Source of the DNA: Pseudomonas sp. PA15(2017)
GTDB taxonomy: Bacteria > Pseudomonadota > Gammaproteobacteria > Pseudomonadales > Pseudomonadaceae
Direction of reading: 5' to 3'
Length of the DNA: 64,000 bases
Assembly (NCBI RefSeq): GCF_001945395.1
Contig: NZ_MSXV01000050.1
Span: 287,739-351,738 of the forward strand
In this document: positions 8,255 to 17,476 of the stretch, in pieces
Position numbering within the stretch: the stretch's first letter is position 1
Layout: the number at the start of each line of letters is the position of its first letter
The notes under the pieces: model-generated
Seen by the model: only the letters and a program-made list of their open reading frames with translations
Told to the model about the DNA's origin: nothing
The model's database searches: none
Program-made: the position numbers and the translations under genes

Positions 8255-9766
8255 TCAGAGTCGCTCTGGCAACAGCTCTCCGAGGGTCTCGCTCAGTTCG
8301 CGCATGGAGAATGGTTTGGCGATACTTCTCAATGCAGGCGCCGCAGCCAGCTGCCCGATATCCGACGCAGCGACGACCAGCAGAACCGACAAGCCGGGGC
8401 GCACACCCTGCGCGGCCTTGGCTAGCTGTACACCGCTGATCCCGGGCAGGCTGACATCGGTAATCAACAGATCGAATACCTCGCGATCGAGCAGATCGAG
8501 CGCTGCCTGCGGGTCGGCGGCATTGACCAGCTCATGGGCGCATTCGGCCGCTACCTCGCCAACCAAGAGGCACACCGAAGAGTCGCTCTCGACCAGCAGG
8601 ATGCGCGACCGCGCCTGTGGCGCCTCGTTGGCTGGCCTGTCGGCCTCGCGGAGCGGCGCCTCGACCACCGGCAGGTAGAGACGCACCGTGGTGCCTACCG
8701 CGGGCTCGCTGTGAATGGTCACCTGGCCGCCGCTCTGGCGTGCGAAGCCATGCACCATGGGCAACCCCAGGCCACTGCCCTGACCCACCGATTTGGTGGT
8801 GAAGAAGGGATCGAAGACCCGCTCCAGGGTTTCGCTGCTCATGCCGCTGCCGGTATCCGACAGCGCGATCAGCAGATAGCGGCCGGCTTTCAGATCCGGC
8901 AAGGCCGCACGGTTTTCCTGCTGCAGATCGACGAGCGACGTGTGCAGGCCGATCTGCCCGCCGTCCGGCATGGCATCACGGGCATTGATGGCCAGGCTGA
9001 GCATCGCACTTTCCAATTGCCGGGCATCGGCAAGCACGCGCACGGCGCCATGCTGATAGTCGCCCTGCAGGGAGATGCCATCGCCGATGGAGCGCCTGAT
9101 CAGCGCCTCCAGCGATACCAGCAGCGGGGCCACTTCGACGGGTCGCGCCGCCAGCGGCTGACGATGGGAAAGCGTCAGCAAGCGCTGGGTCAGCGCACTG
9201 GCGCGGTCGGCAGAAATGCTCGCCGCCTCGATGAAGCGCGGCAGGTCATCGAAGCGCCCGGCGGCTAGATGCCGTTTCATGATGTCGAGCGCGCCAATGA
9301 CGCCGGTCAGCATGTTGTTGAAGTCATGGGCAACGCCATCGACCACCGACTCAACGGCGTCCATCCGCTGGCTCTGCTGCAAGGCCAGTTCCTCGTCAGG
9401 CGAGCGGTGTTCAGGATCCGCTCGTGAGCGGCCCTTCAGCGCCAGCACCGCACTGCACAGGGCGCGAGCGGTGAAAGGGGGCTCCACCAGCAAGGGGGCA
9501 CCGCGGCTGGTCAGCGACGGCAGCTGAGCGTGACCGGCCGCACCGAGAATCACCAACGGAACGGTCGACTCGGCGAACCGGGCGAGTTGCCCATCATCCG
9601 CCTCAGCGAACAGCTGCTCGGCCAGCAGCACGGCATCGACCTGTTCGTCCAGGGCTTCGAGGATTGCCGCAAGGTCGTGGACTACCCGGCAGGTGGCGCC
9701 GAGCGGCTCGAGTAGCGGTACCAGTTGGCGGGACTCGTCGCTGCAAATCAGGATGCTCATCGACAT
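8255..9766 (-). CDS. Hybrid histidine kinase with N-terminal pseudo-receiver and C-terminal receiver
   Basis: This soluble protein of about 503 residues has no membrane segment. Residues 3-110 have the receiver pattern (ILICSDES, DAVLLAEQ, LLVEPPF), but alanine 49 replaces the phospho-aspartate and glutamate 95 replaces the lysine, so it looks like a pseudo-receiver. A HisKA helix follows with H147 in GVAHDFNNML, then a HATPase domain (NARDAMPDGG, DTGSGM, GSGLGL). A C-terminal receiver at 388-500 keeps D437 (ITDVSLPG) and K484, though its first acidic pair is reduced to ESD. ATG 9766 is preferred, with GGGGAA upstream, and ATG 9760 is also possible. It is the last gene of the KaiC island. Confidence 0.85.
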   Translation of the reverse strand: MSMSILICSDESRQLVPLLEPLGATCRVVHDLAAILEALDEQVDAVLLAEQLFAEADDGQLARFAESTVPLVILGAAGHAQLPSLTSRGAPLLVEPPFTARALCSAVLALKGRSRADPEHRSPDEELALQQSQRMDAVESVVDGVAHDFNNMLTGVIGALDIMKRHLAAGRFDDLPRFIEAASISADRASALTQRLLTLSHRQPLAARPVEVAPLLVSLEALIRRSIGDGISLQGDYQHGAVRVLADARQLESAMLSLAINARDAMPDGGQIGLHTSLVDLQQENRAALPDLKAGRYLLIALSDTGSGMSSETLERVFDPFFTTKSVGQGSGLGLPMVHGFARQSGGQVTIHSEPAVGTTVRLYLPVVEAPLREADRPANEAPQARSRILLVESDSSVCLLVGEVAAECAHELVNAADPQAALDLLDREVFDLLITDVSLPGISGVQLAKAAQGVRPGLSVLLVVAASDIGQLAAAPALRSIAKPFSMRELSETLGELLPERL

Positions 9767-10057
9767 GTTCCCCGCATCGACGCCAGTGCGCTGGTGCGGC
9801 GTCTGGACGAACTTCTTGGCACGCCCAGCAGTGATCAGACGATCACGGCCACCCATTCGCGATACCGACTTCGCGACGGGCAATCTGGCATCGACCGACG
9901 CCCGCCCTGCACCTTCATCCATGGATTTCGCACTCTCGACACACGACTTTTTTCGGGGCACACGAACACGCGCCTTGGCTTGCGCAGCGTTCGACCGCTA
10001 CGGCCCAGAGGCGTTCCGCTTGAATCAGGAGAGCGAGGGAGTTGCTGAACCGCGCGA

Positions 10058-10420
10058 TCAGCTCGGGCCGATCAATTCCTTGACCTTGGCGATGACCAAG
10101 TTGATATCGAAGGGCTTGTCGAACACCGCGGCGAACAGCTCGGGGCTGGCGCGCCCGACGCTGCCCTGGGCGCCACTCATGAGAATGATCGGCAACTCCG
10201 CCGAGCCGGGCCTGGCGCGAACGGCCCGGGCAAATTCGAGACCATCCATGACCGGCATCATGAAATCGGTGATCACCAGCTCGGGGCGCTCACGGTCGAG
10301 CACCTCGAGGCCGCGCCGGCCATTGCTGGCCTTCACCACCATGTAGCCTTCGTCTTCCATGGCATAGCCGAGAATATCCGCTATCAGGTATTCGTCGTCG
10401 ACTATCAGGATGGTTGTCAT
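10058..10420 (-). CDS. Single-domain CheY-like response regulator
   Basis: This 120-residue stand-alone receiver has all catalytic positions: the acidic pair D8/D9, phospho-acceptor D52 in VITDFMMP, S82 and K102 in DKPFD. With no output domain it must act by protein contact, for example on the neighbouring KaiC-like ATPase, or as a phosphate shuttle between the flanking kinases. It lies 30 bases after the KaiC-like gene in the same direction. The 291 bases between it and the hybrid kinase hold no other gene. Confidence 0.9.
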   Translation of the reverse strand: MTTILIVDDEYLIADILGYAMEDEGYMVVKASNGRRGLEVLDRERPELVITDFMMPVMDGLEFARAVRARPGSAELPIILMSGAQGSVGRASPELFAAVFDKPFDINLVIAKVKELIGPS

Positions 10421-10450
10421 AGTTCTTCGGCTCGGTCAGGCACACATGGC

Positions 10451-11956
10451 TCAGGCGTCCTGCGCAGGGACGGCATTGCCCGACAGCGCACCAGCCGCAT
10501 GTCTGAAGGCCTTGCTGAGTTCAATACCATGATCACTGATGACCACTTCCAATAACGAGGGATCGTAACGGCTGTCCCTCACCTTAAGGATGGACAGGAG
10601 CCGCTTTAGTTCAGCGTCTTTTTCCACGAAGCGCATCAGGATCAGGTTATCGACGATGCTCGACAACTCCGGTGCCGGCGCGTTGATCTCGGCAGCGAAA
10701 AGGTCGCGCATTTCCCAGGTGGCGAATACCGTGACACCCATGGCGCGCAGTTGGCTCATCAATGCGCTGTAGAACTCGATCAGTCGCGCGCTGCTGGTGG
10801 CCACACGGGCCATGCCGCCGAGACTGTCGATATGCAGGCGCTTGATGCCCTTCTCGCGCACCGCCCTGATGACCCGTGCGCCCAGACCGTCGATCAACCC
10901 CTCGGTGGTAGGCTGCCACATGATGTGCAACGCGCCGCTGGCTTCCAGTGCATTCAGATCGATGCCCAGGGCCTGGGCCTTGAGACGCAGGCGCTGCGGC
11001 GTTTCATAGAAGCCAAAGTGCAGGCCCGGCTCCTCGACTGTGGATTGCGCCAGGAAATTCAGCCCCAGAGTGGTCTTGCCGACGCCTGCCGGCCCCATGA
11101 TCAGAGTGACCGACGACGCCGACAGCCCGCCACCGACCAGGTCGTCCAGGCTGCTTATGCCACTGGAGACGCGCTGCAGCGTATCGCTGTCCGGTTGGCT
11201 CGGATGGCTGTACAGGCTCTCCAGGCGTGGGTGTATCACCAGTCCGTCATCGGTGATCTCGCACTCGTGCAGGCCGGACAAGGCGCCGCTGCCGCGGGTC
11301 TTGCGCAGGTGAATGCGACGTACCGAGCGGGCGCCGAACAGCTCTTCGCCCAGTTCGATCACGCCATCGACCATGGTGTGCTCCGGGCTGCCGTCGTCCA
11401 GCCGCGAGCTGGTCAGGAACAGCACCGTGCAGCCCGCGAACGCCGCATGGCCCTGCAGCTCGGAAATGAATTTCTTGGTGTCGATCTGATTCTCGGCCTT
11501 GGAGCGGGCGTTGAGCAGGCCGTCGACGATCAGCAAGGTGGCCTTCTGACGACTGATCTCGCGCCGCAGCAACTTGACGACCTCGTCGAGGCCCTCGTTT
11601 TCCAGCGTGTCGAAGGCGCTGACAAACTGGATGTCGGCGCCGACCTTGGTCGGGTCGAAGAACGTCATCGTGGAAAGGAATTGAAAGAGCCTTTCGTGGG
11701 ACTCTGCCAGCAGGGTGGCGACCAGCACACGGCCCCCGTCGCGCACGTGATTGAACGCGACCTGGTTGGCGAGAATCGTCTTGCCTGAGCCAGGGCGCCC
11801 CTGAACGATATAGGATGCACCGGCCACCAGACCGCCCTTCAACAGAGCGTCAAGTCCCTCGATCCCACTTTGAAGGCGTTGTAGCTGTTCCAAGATCTGG
11901 CTTGCCTCAGTCGAATTTACGCAAATATGGCCCGGGTCGACACACGCGCTTCCCAA
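10451..11956 (-). CDS. KaiC-like protein with two RecA-type ATPase domains
   Basis: About 500 residues with the duplicated architecture of circadian KaiC. Walker A motifs are GRPGSGKT at 53-60 and GPAGVGKT at 288-295. E85 and E318 fall where KaiC has its catalytic glutamate pairs, with only one of each pair kept. Residues S432-S433 in PELSSIVDNLIL align with the KaiC autophosphorylation pair S431/T432 in the second domain. No kaiA or kaiB is present. Non-cyanobacterial KaiC proteins are known beside sensor kinases, as here. The TTG at 11956 is the furthest start. Another TTG at about residue 22, after GAGGCAAG, is also possible. Read with the PAS kinase 45 bases upstream. Confidence 0.9.
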   Translation of the reverse strand: MGSACVDPGHICVNSTEASQILEQLQRLQSGIEGLDALLKGGLVAGASYIVQGRPGSGKTILANQVAFNHVRDGGRVLVATLLAESHERLFQFLSTMTFFDPTKVGADIQFVSAFDTLENEGLDEVVKLLRREISRQKATLLIVDGLLNARSKAENQIDTKKFISELQGHAAFAGCTVLFLTSSRLDDGSPEHTMVDGVIELGEELFGARSVRRIHLRKTRGSGALSGLHECEITDDGLVIHPRLESLYSHPSQPDSDTLQRVSSGISSLDDLVGGGLSASSVTLIMGPAGVGKTTLGLNFLAQSTVEEPGLHFGFYETPQRLRLKAQALGIDLNALEASGALHIMWQPTTEGLIDGLGARVIRAVREKGIKRLHIDSLGGMARVATSSARLIEFYSALMSQLRAMGVTVFATWEMRDLFAAEINAPAPELSSIVDNLILMRFVEKDAELKRLLSILKVRDSRYDPSLLEVVISDHGIELSKAFRHAAGALSGNAVPAQDA

Positions 11957-12001
11957 GCCCCGCAGCGCTGGCTGAAAAGGTGATTGGCGATACTACCATG
12001 T

Positions 12002-13162
12002 TCATGCCAGCGTATCTTGCGCGTGAGCCGAGGAGGCCGGCAGGTAAAGCGCCATGGTCGTTCCCTGGCCGCTGACGCTGTCGATTTGTACCCCGCCACC
12101 CGCCTGGCGGGCAAACCCATAGACCTGGCAAAGGCCGAGCCCGGTTCCCTTGCCGACACCCTTGGTGGTAAAGAACGGCTCGAACAGCCGTGGACGAATC
12201 GCCGGGTCGATACCGCAACCCCGATCCGCTACGGCGATCATCACGAAGGCACCTTGCAGGCCGTCCACCTCCCCCGCCAGTTGCTGGTTACGCGCCTGCA
12301 ACTGCACCGTGCCTGCGCCGCCCATGGCATCGCGGGCATTGAGAACCAGATTGAGCAGGGCCATTTCCAGCTCGCTGGGGTCCAGCTCCACGGTGTGCAA
12401 GGCATCGTCCACCTGCATCTGCAGGGTCATGGTTTTGGGCAGCGCCTGGCTGAAGAAGGTGGCAGCCGAATCCAGCAGCTCGTTAAGGTCGACCTGGCGG
12501 CTGTGCTTGGGCTCGCTGCGGGCGAAGGTCAGTAGATTGCGGGTCATCTGCGCGCCCCGCTCGCCGGCCGTCTGGATGTTGTCCAGCAGGCTGGCCAGGC
12601 GCTCGGGATCGTCGGTACGGCTGGCCAGCTTGGCAGCACCGAGGATGATGGTCAGCAGGTTGTTGAAATCGTGGGCCATGCCGCCACTCAACTGGCCAAG
12701 GGCCTCCAGTTTCTGGGCCTGGAACAGCTGGGCACGCAGGGTGTCGTAACGGCCTTGGGCTTCGCGGCGGTCGGTGATGTCGCGGGTGATCTTCGCCAGG
12801 CCGATGACCTCCCCCTGCTCGTTGCAGATCGCATCGATCACCACCAGTGCCCAGAAACGCGTGCCGTCCTTGCGCACCCGCCAGCCTTCATCCTGGGCAC
12901 GGCCTTCGCGTAATGCCTGTTCAAGCAGGCAAGCAGGTTTGCCTTCCTGGCGGTCTTCATCGGTGTAGAAAACGGACAGGTGCTGGCCGATCGCCTCGGC
13001 TGCGTCATAGCCCTTGATGCGCGCCGCGCCAGCATTCCAGGACACCACGAAGCCAGCGGGGTCGAGCATGAAGATGGCGTAGTCGACCACCGCCTGCACC
13101 AGCATTTCGTAGTGTCGCTCGGTCAGGGTGCCTGGTGAGAGAGGCGCAAACTGGCTGTTCAT
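12002..13162 (-). CDS. PAS-domain sensor histidine kinase
   Basis: This 386-residue cytoplasmic kinase has one PAS domain at about 20-130 (AIFMLDPAGFVVSWN, GEVIGLAKITRDITDR) and a HisKA helix with H164 in GMAHDFNNLL. A HATPase domain follows (LNARDAMGGAG, DRGCGID, GTGLGL). There is no membrane segment, so it should sense an internal signal such as redox or a small ligand. The ATG at 13162 follows a GGAACGGG site, whereas the longer frame to 13237 runs into the divergent promoter. It shares the HDFNN H-box with the hybrid kinase at the other end of the island and heads the leftward gene set. Confidence 0.88.
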   Translation of the reverse strand: MNSQFAPLSPGTLTERHYEMLVQAVVDYAIFMLDPAGFVVSWNAGAARIKGYDAAEAIGQHLSVFYTDEDRQEGKPACLLEQALREGRAQDEGWRVRKDGTRFWALVVIDAICNEQGEVIGLAKITRDITDRREAQGRYDTLRAQLFQAQKLEALGQLSGGMAHDFNNLLTIILGAAKLASRTDDPERLASLLDNIQTAGERGAQMTRNLLTFARSEPKHSRQVDLNELLDSAATFFSQALPKTMTLQMQVDDALHTVELDPSELEMALLNLVLNARDAMGGAGTVQLQARNQQLAGEVDGLQGAFVMIAVADRGCGIDPAIRPRLFEPFFTTKGVGKGTGLGLCQVYGFARQAGGGVQIDSVSGQGTTMALYLPASSAHAQDTLA

Positions 13163-13281
13163 GATGGCCCGTTCCAGGCGGCAATGGAGGTGCAGTGTAG
13201 TCCGCGACCGATGCCGAGTGACAGTGAGTTGTACCATCCGTCCATCCCGTGGCGATTGCCAGATGACGGGCGGCCTGATAT

Positions 13282-13297
13282 CTGTATAAAAAAACAG
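13282..13297 (+). promoter_or_regulatory. LexA (SOS) box upstream of the FAN1-like gene
   Basis: CTGTATAAAAAAACAG fits the gammaproteobacterial SOS consensus of CTG, ten AT-rich bases, CAG. It ends 15 bases before the chosen ATG at 13313, a normal place for a LexA operator over a promoter. The genes behind it are a nuclease and a helicase, which supports the call. Confidence 0.8.
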
Positions 13298-13312
13298 TAC
13301 CCTGCCTGCCTC

Positions 13313-14953
13313 ATGTCTTCAAGCATTGATCCGCGTTTCTATTACCTGCACAACTTTCGCAAGGCCCTGGCCTGGATCGGCGATCGCCATGCCGACCTGC
13401 TCGACGCCCGCGAACAGGCTTTTCTACAGGCCTTCGATGCCCTCGACTGGTCGGCCCAGGCCCTGCTGGTGCGGATGATCATGCGCAAGGGTGTGCACTT
13501 TCGCGCCAGCAAACTCAATTACGAGGAGATCGGTTGCTGTCGCCGCGCCGCTGCAGCGCTGATCGCCACTGGCTGGGTACTCGACGACGCACCGTTACCA
13601 CTCGACGAGCTGCTGGGCCTGCTGCGCAAGGATGAGATCGTCGCCAGCTTCGCCGCCCAGCTCAGCGACCGGCGCGCCCGCAAGGACGATCTGGCCCTGC
13701 AGCTCGCCGAGCAGTTCCAGGCCAGCCAGCCGTTCGCTGGCTGGTGCCCGGCTCTCGACGACGCCCTTTACAGCCTGACCATCGATGACCTGAGCGAGCG
13801 CCTGCGCCTGATGTTCTTTGGCAACCTGCGCCAGGAGTGGTCGGAGTTCGTGCTCGCCGACCTGGGCATCTTCCGCTACGAGCGGGTGGACTTTCCGGCG
13901 GACTCGCGAGCCCTGCGCTGCCGCGAGGACGTCGACGACTATCTGCACCTGCAACGCTGCCGCGAAGCCTTCGAAACCGGTGAAATCAGCGATGCACTGC
14001 TCGCCTGCATCGACGCGCGCCGCTACGACAATCCCTACATCGCCGAGCGTCGCGCCAAGCTGCTGTTTCGCATCGGCCAGCATCTGGAACGCTGCGCAGC
14101 GTTCGATCTGGCCCTGCAGGTTTACGCCAGCAGTGGTTATGACGCGGCGCGGCAACGGCGCATCCGCGTGCTGGAGCGCACCCTGCAGCACCGCGAGGCC
14201 TTCGAGCTGGCCAGCCAGGCGGTCGCCGAACCGGTCAGCGACGGCGAGCTGCAGCTGGCCGAACGGGCCCTGCTGCGCCTGGCTCGTCATCTGGGCCTGC
14301 CGACGCAAAAACGCAGCAAGGCGCAGCCTCCGGCGCGCCTGGATCTGCAACTGCCCAGAACGCCCATGCTGTCGGTCGAGCAGCGGGTGCAGCTGCACCT
14401 GCAGCGCACCGAAGCGCCGGTGCACTACGTCGAGAACACGCTGATCTGCAGCCTGTTCGGGCTGCTCTGCTGGCCGGCGATCTTCGCCGCCATTCCCGGT
14501 GCATTCTTTCATCCATTCCAGCATGGCCCGGCGGACCTGCTCACCGCCGACTTCTACCCACGCCGCCGCGCGCTGTTCGCCGAATGCCTGGCGCAGCTGG
14601 ACGACCAGCGCTACCGCAACAGCATTCGCCAGATGTACCGCGACAAGTTCGGCATCCAGTCGCCGTTCGTGTACTGGGGCGTGCTCAGCGAAACGCTGCT
14701 CGAGCAGGCCCTGGACTGCCTGCCGGCGGCGCATTTGCAGGCCTGGTTTCGCCGCTTGCTCGGCGATATCCAGGCCAACCGCTCGGGCATGCCGGATCTG
14801 ATCCAGTTCTGGCCCGAGGAGAAGCGCTACCGGATGATCGAGGTGAAAGGCCCCGGCGATCGCCTGCAGGACAACCAACGGCGCTGGCTGGCGTTCTGCG
14901 CCGAGCACGACATGCCGGTGGACGTCTGCTACGTGCAGTGGGCCGACGCGTGA
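13313..14953 (+). CDS. FAN1-type structure-specific nuclease (VRR-NUC domain)
   Basis: This 546-residue protein matches the bacterial FAN1 family, which cuts branched and flap DNA and can unhook interstrand cross-links. The VRR-NUC active site is complete: the PD of GMPDLIQFW at 494-495 and the EVK of IEVKGPGDRL at 510-512, with Q522 nearby. The helical N-terminal DNA-binding region (HFRASKLNYEEI) and TPR-like middle are present. The ATG at 13313 begins conserved sequence. There is no strong ribosome site, and the longer frame crosses the LexA box. Its last bases overlap the helicase gene as GTGA, so both should be induced by DNA damage. Confidence 0.9.
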   Translation: MSSSIDPRFYYLHNFRKALAWIGDRHADLLDAREQAFLQAFDALDWSAQALLVRMIMRKGVHFRASKLNYEEIGCCRRAAAALIATGWVLDDAPLPLDELLGLLRKDEIVASFAAQLSDRRARKDDLALQLAEQFQASQPFAGWCPALDDALYSLTIDDLSERLRLMFFGNLRQEWSEFVLADLGIFRYERVDFPADSRALRCREDVDDYLHLQRCREAFETGEISDALLACIDARRYDNPYIAERRAKLLFRIGQHLERCAAFDLALQVYASSGYDAARQRRIRVLERTLQHREAFELASQAVAEPVSDGELQLAERALLRLARHLGLPTQKRSKAQPPARLDLQLPRTPMLSVEQRVQLHLQRTEAPVHYVENTLICSLFGLLCWPAIFAAIPGAFFHPFQHGPADLLTADFYPRRRALFAECLAQLDDQRYRNSIRQMYRDKFGIQSPFVYWGVLSETLLEQALDCLPAAHLQAWFRRLLGDIQANRSGMPDLIQFWPEEKRYRMIEVKGPGDRLQDNQRRWLAFCAEHDMPVDVCYVQWADA

Positions 14954-17322
14954 GTTACCGCGTGGCGGTGCGCGCCCTGTGCGAGTTCACCGCCAAATGC
15001 GGCGACCTCGACCTGCGCTTCACGCCCTCGCCCACCGCCCAGGAGGGCATGGCCGGCCACGCCACGGTGGTCGCCCGGCGCGGCGAGCACTACGAGGCCG
15101 AGGTGCCATTGGCCGGGCAATTCGCCTCCTTGCAGGTGCGCGGCCGGGCCGACGGTTTCGACCCGCTGAGCAACCTGCTCGAGGAGATCAAGACCCACCG
15201 CGGCGACATCGCCCGTATTCCCGACAACCATCGCCAACTGCACTGGGCCCAGGCGCGGGTGTACGGCTGGTTGCTCTGCCAGAGCCGCGGCCTGCCGCAG
15301 ATCGGCCTCGCCGTGGTGTATTTCAACGTGCTGACCCAGAAGGAAAGCGTGTTTCGCGAAACCCGCACGGCCACCGAGCTGCAGGCCTTCTTCGAGACGC
15401 AGTGCCAGCGCTTCATCACCTGGGCCGAGCAGGAACAGGCACACCGCCTGAGCCGCGATGCCGCACTGGGCGAGCTGCGCTTTCCCCACGCCGAGTTCCG
15501 CCTTGGCCAGCGGCAACTGGCCGAGGCGGTTTACCGCGCCGCCCGTGACGGCCACTGTCTGATGGCCCAGGCCACCACCGGCATCGGCAAGACCCTGGGC
15601 ACGCTGTTTCCGCAGCTCAAGGCGTTCCCGGAAAAGCAGCTCGACCGTTTGTTCTTCCTGACAGCCAAGACCCCGGGCCGCCAGTTGGCGCTGCACGCCC
15701 TGCAGATTCTGCGCGGCGACGCCCTGCCCCTGCGCGTGCTGGAACACGTGGCGCGGGACAAGGCCTGCGAGCACCCGGACAAGGCCTGCCATGGCGAATC
15801 CTGCCCACTCGCGCGTGGATTCTACGACCGCCTGCCGGCTGCCCGCCAGGCGGCGGTCGAGCGCGTCTGGCTGGACCAGGCTGCAGTGCGCGAAATCGCC
15901 CTGCAACATGAAGTGTGCCCTTATTACCTGAGCCAGGAGCTGACCCACTGGGCCGACGTGGTGGTGTGCGACTACAACTATTACTTCGACCTCAGCGCCC
16001 TGCTCTACAGCCTCACGCTGATCAACGAATGGCGGGTGACGCTGCTGGTCGACGAGGCCCACAACCTGATCGAGCGCGCCCGGCGCATGTACAGCGCCGA
16101 GCTCGACCAGGCACGCTTCGAGGCCATGCGCAGCAACGCACCCAAGGGTCTGAACGCGGTATTGACGCGCATCAGCCGGCACTGGAAGCAGCTGCACAAG
16201 GAGCAGCGCGAGGATTACCAGACCTATCCGCAGCCGCCGGACCTGCTGCTCCTGTCCCTGCAGAAAGCGGTCAGCGCGCTCACCGACCACCTGACCGACC
16301 AGCCCACCGGCAACGATGGCGAGCTGTTGCAGTTCTACCTCGACGCCATGGCTTTCTGCCGGCTGGCCGAAGCCTTCGGCGCGCATTCGCTGTTCGATAT
16401 CAGCCGCCAGGCGGATTTGCGTGGCCGTAGCCACTCCGTGCTGTGCCTGCGCAACGTAGTGCCGGCGCCGTTCCTGGCACCGCGCTTCGAAGACAGCCAC
16501 AGCACCACGCTGTTTTCCGCCACCCTGAGCCCGGCCCACTACTACGCCGACCTGCTCGGCCTGCCCGAGGCGACGCCGTGGGTGGATGTCGAATCACCGT
16601 TCCAGGCCGCGCAGCTCGAGGTGCAGGCAGTCAGCAACCTGTCCACCCGCTACCAGCACCGCGAACGCTCCCTGGCGCCCATCGTGGCGCTGATGGCGCG
16701 GCAGTTCAGCGAGCGCCCGGGCAACTACCTGGCGTTCTTCAGCAGCTACGCCTACCTGCAACAGGTGCTGGAACTGTTCGACCACCAGCACCCGCAGCTC
16801 ACGCGCTGGGTGCAGGCGCGGCAGATGGATGAAGGCGAACGCCAGCAGTTTCTCCAGCGCTTCGAGCCTGGCGGCCAGGGTATCGGGTTCGCGGTGCTCG
16901 GCGGCGTGTTCGGTGAAGGCATCGACTTGCCGGGCGACCGGCTGATCGGCGCCTTCATCGCCACCCTGGGGCTGCCGCAGATCAACCCGATCAACGAGCA
17001 GATCAAGCTGCGCATGGCCGAGATGTTCGGCAGCGGCTACGACTACACCTATCTGTACCCCGGCCTGCAGAAGGTCGTGCAGGCTGCCGGGCGGGTAATC
17101 CGCACGCCCCAGGACAGCGGCGTGGTGCACCTGATGGACGACCGTTTCACCCAACCGGAGGTGCGTGCCCTGCTGCCGGGCTGGTGGCAGGTGCAACGCA
17201 GCCGGGTACCGCAAACGCCGATGCCGGCGATGATCCGGCAACCGACAACGCACCCGCAGTCGGCGCCAGCCCGGCAGGTACCCGTCCTTGGCCAACGCGG
17301 CCTTTTCGACCCGCCCGCCTGA
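14950..17322 (+). CDS. DinG/XPD-class iron-sulfur helicase with N-terminal PD-(D/E)XK nuclease domain
   Basis: This 790-residue protein starts at GTG 14950, overlapping the FAN1 stop. The N-terminal 110 residues carry a RecB/Cas4-like nuclease core: D68 in GRADG, E79-x-K81, and a Q101-x3-Y105 motif. The helicase follows with Walker A ATTGIGKT at 208-215, four cysteines (C273, C280, C285, C323) placed to bind a 4Fe-4S cluster, the DEAH box at 368-371 and a C-terminal QAAGRVIR motif VI. Such proteins unwind 5'-tailed or branched DNA. Coupling to the FAN1 nuclease suggests a joint cross-link or replication-fork repair task. A much longer upstream frame (from 14584) lies within the FAN1 gene and is rejected. 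Confidence 0.9.
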   Translation: MSYRVAVRALCEFTAKCGDLDLRFTPSPTAQEGMAGHATVVARRGEHYEAEVPLAGQFASLQVRGRADGFDPLSNLLEEIKTHRGDIARIPDNHRQLHWAQARVYGWLLCQSRGLPQIGLAVVYFNVLTQKESVFRETRTATELQAFFETQCQRFITWAEQEQAHRLSRDAALGELRFPHAEFRLGQRQLAEAVYRAARDGHCLMAQATTGIGKTLGTLFPQLKAFPEKQLDRLFFLTAKTPGRQLALHALQILRGDALPLRVLEHVARDKACEHPDKACHGESCPLARGFYDRLPAARQAAVERVWLDQAAVREIALQHEVCPYYLSQELTHWADVVVCDYNYYFDLSALLYSLTLINEWRVTLLVDEAHNLIERARRMYSAELDQARFEAMRSNAPKGLNAVLTRISRHWKQLHKEQREDYQTYPQPPDLLLLSLQKAVSALTDHLTDQPTGNDGELLQFYLDAMAFCRLAEAFGAHSLFDISRQADLRGRSHSVLCLRNVVPAPFLAPRFEDSHSTTLFSATLSPAHYYADLLGLPEATPWVDVESPFQAAQLEVQAVSNLSTRYQHRERSLAPIVALMARQFSERPGNYLAFFSSYAYLQQVLELFDHQHPQLTRWVQARQMDEGERQQFLQRFEPGGQGIGFAVLGGVFGEGIDLPGDRLIGAFIATLGLPQINPINEQIKLRMAEMFGSGYDYTYLYPGLQKVVQAAGRVIRTPQDSGVVHLMDDRFTQPEVRALLPGWWQVQRSRVPQTPMPAMIRQPTTHPQSAPARQVPVLGQRGLFDPPA

Positions 17323-17476
17323 AACCGGCCGGCAGCCGCTTGCCGCCCGTGGCAAAAGCCTGCCTTTCGGGCATCGGCACCTAAAAAAATAGCTATTTAT
17401 ATCAGCCAGTTACCACCACGCAACGGCATGGCACAGGCCTTGCCGAGTTACAGGCTCACGGTCAAGGAGGCACGCC

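Noticed and set aside
14584..14949. Upstream extension of the helicase frame into the FAN1 gene
   Set aside because: The extra residues are out-of-frame FAN1 sequence. GTG 14950 overlapping the FAN1 stop is the natural start.
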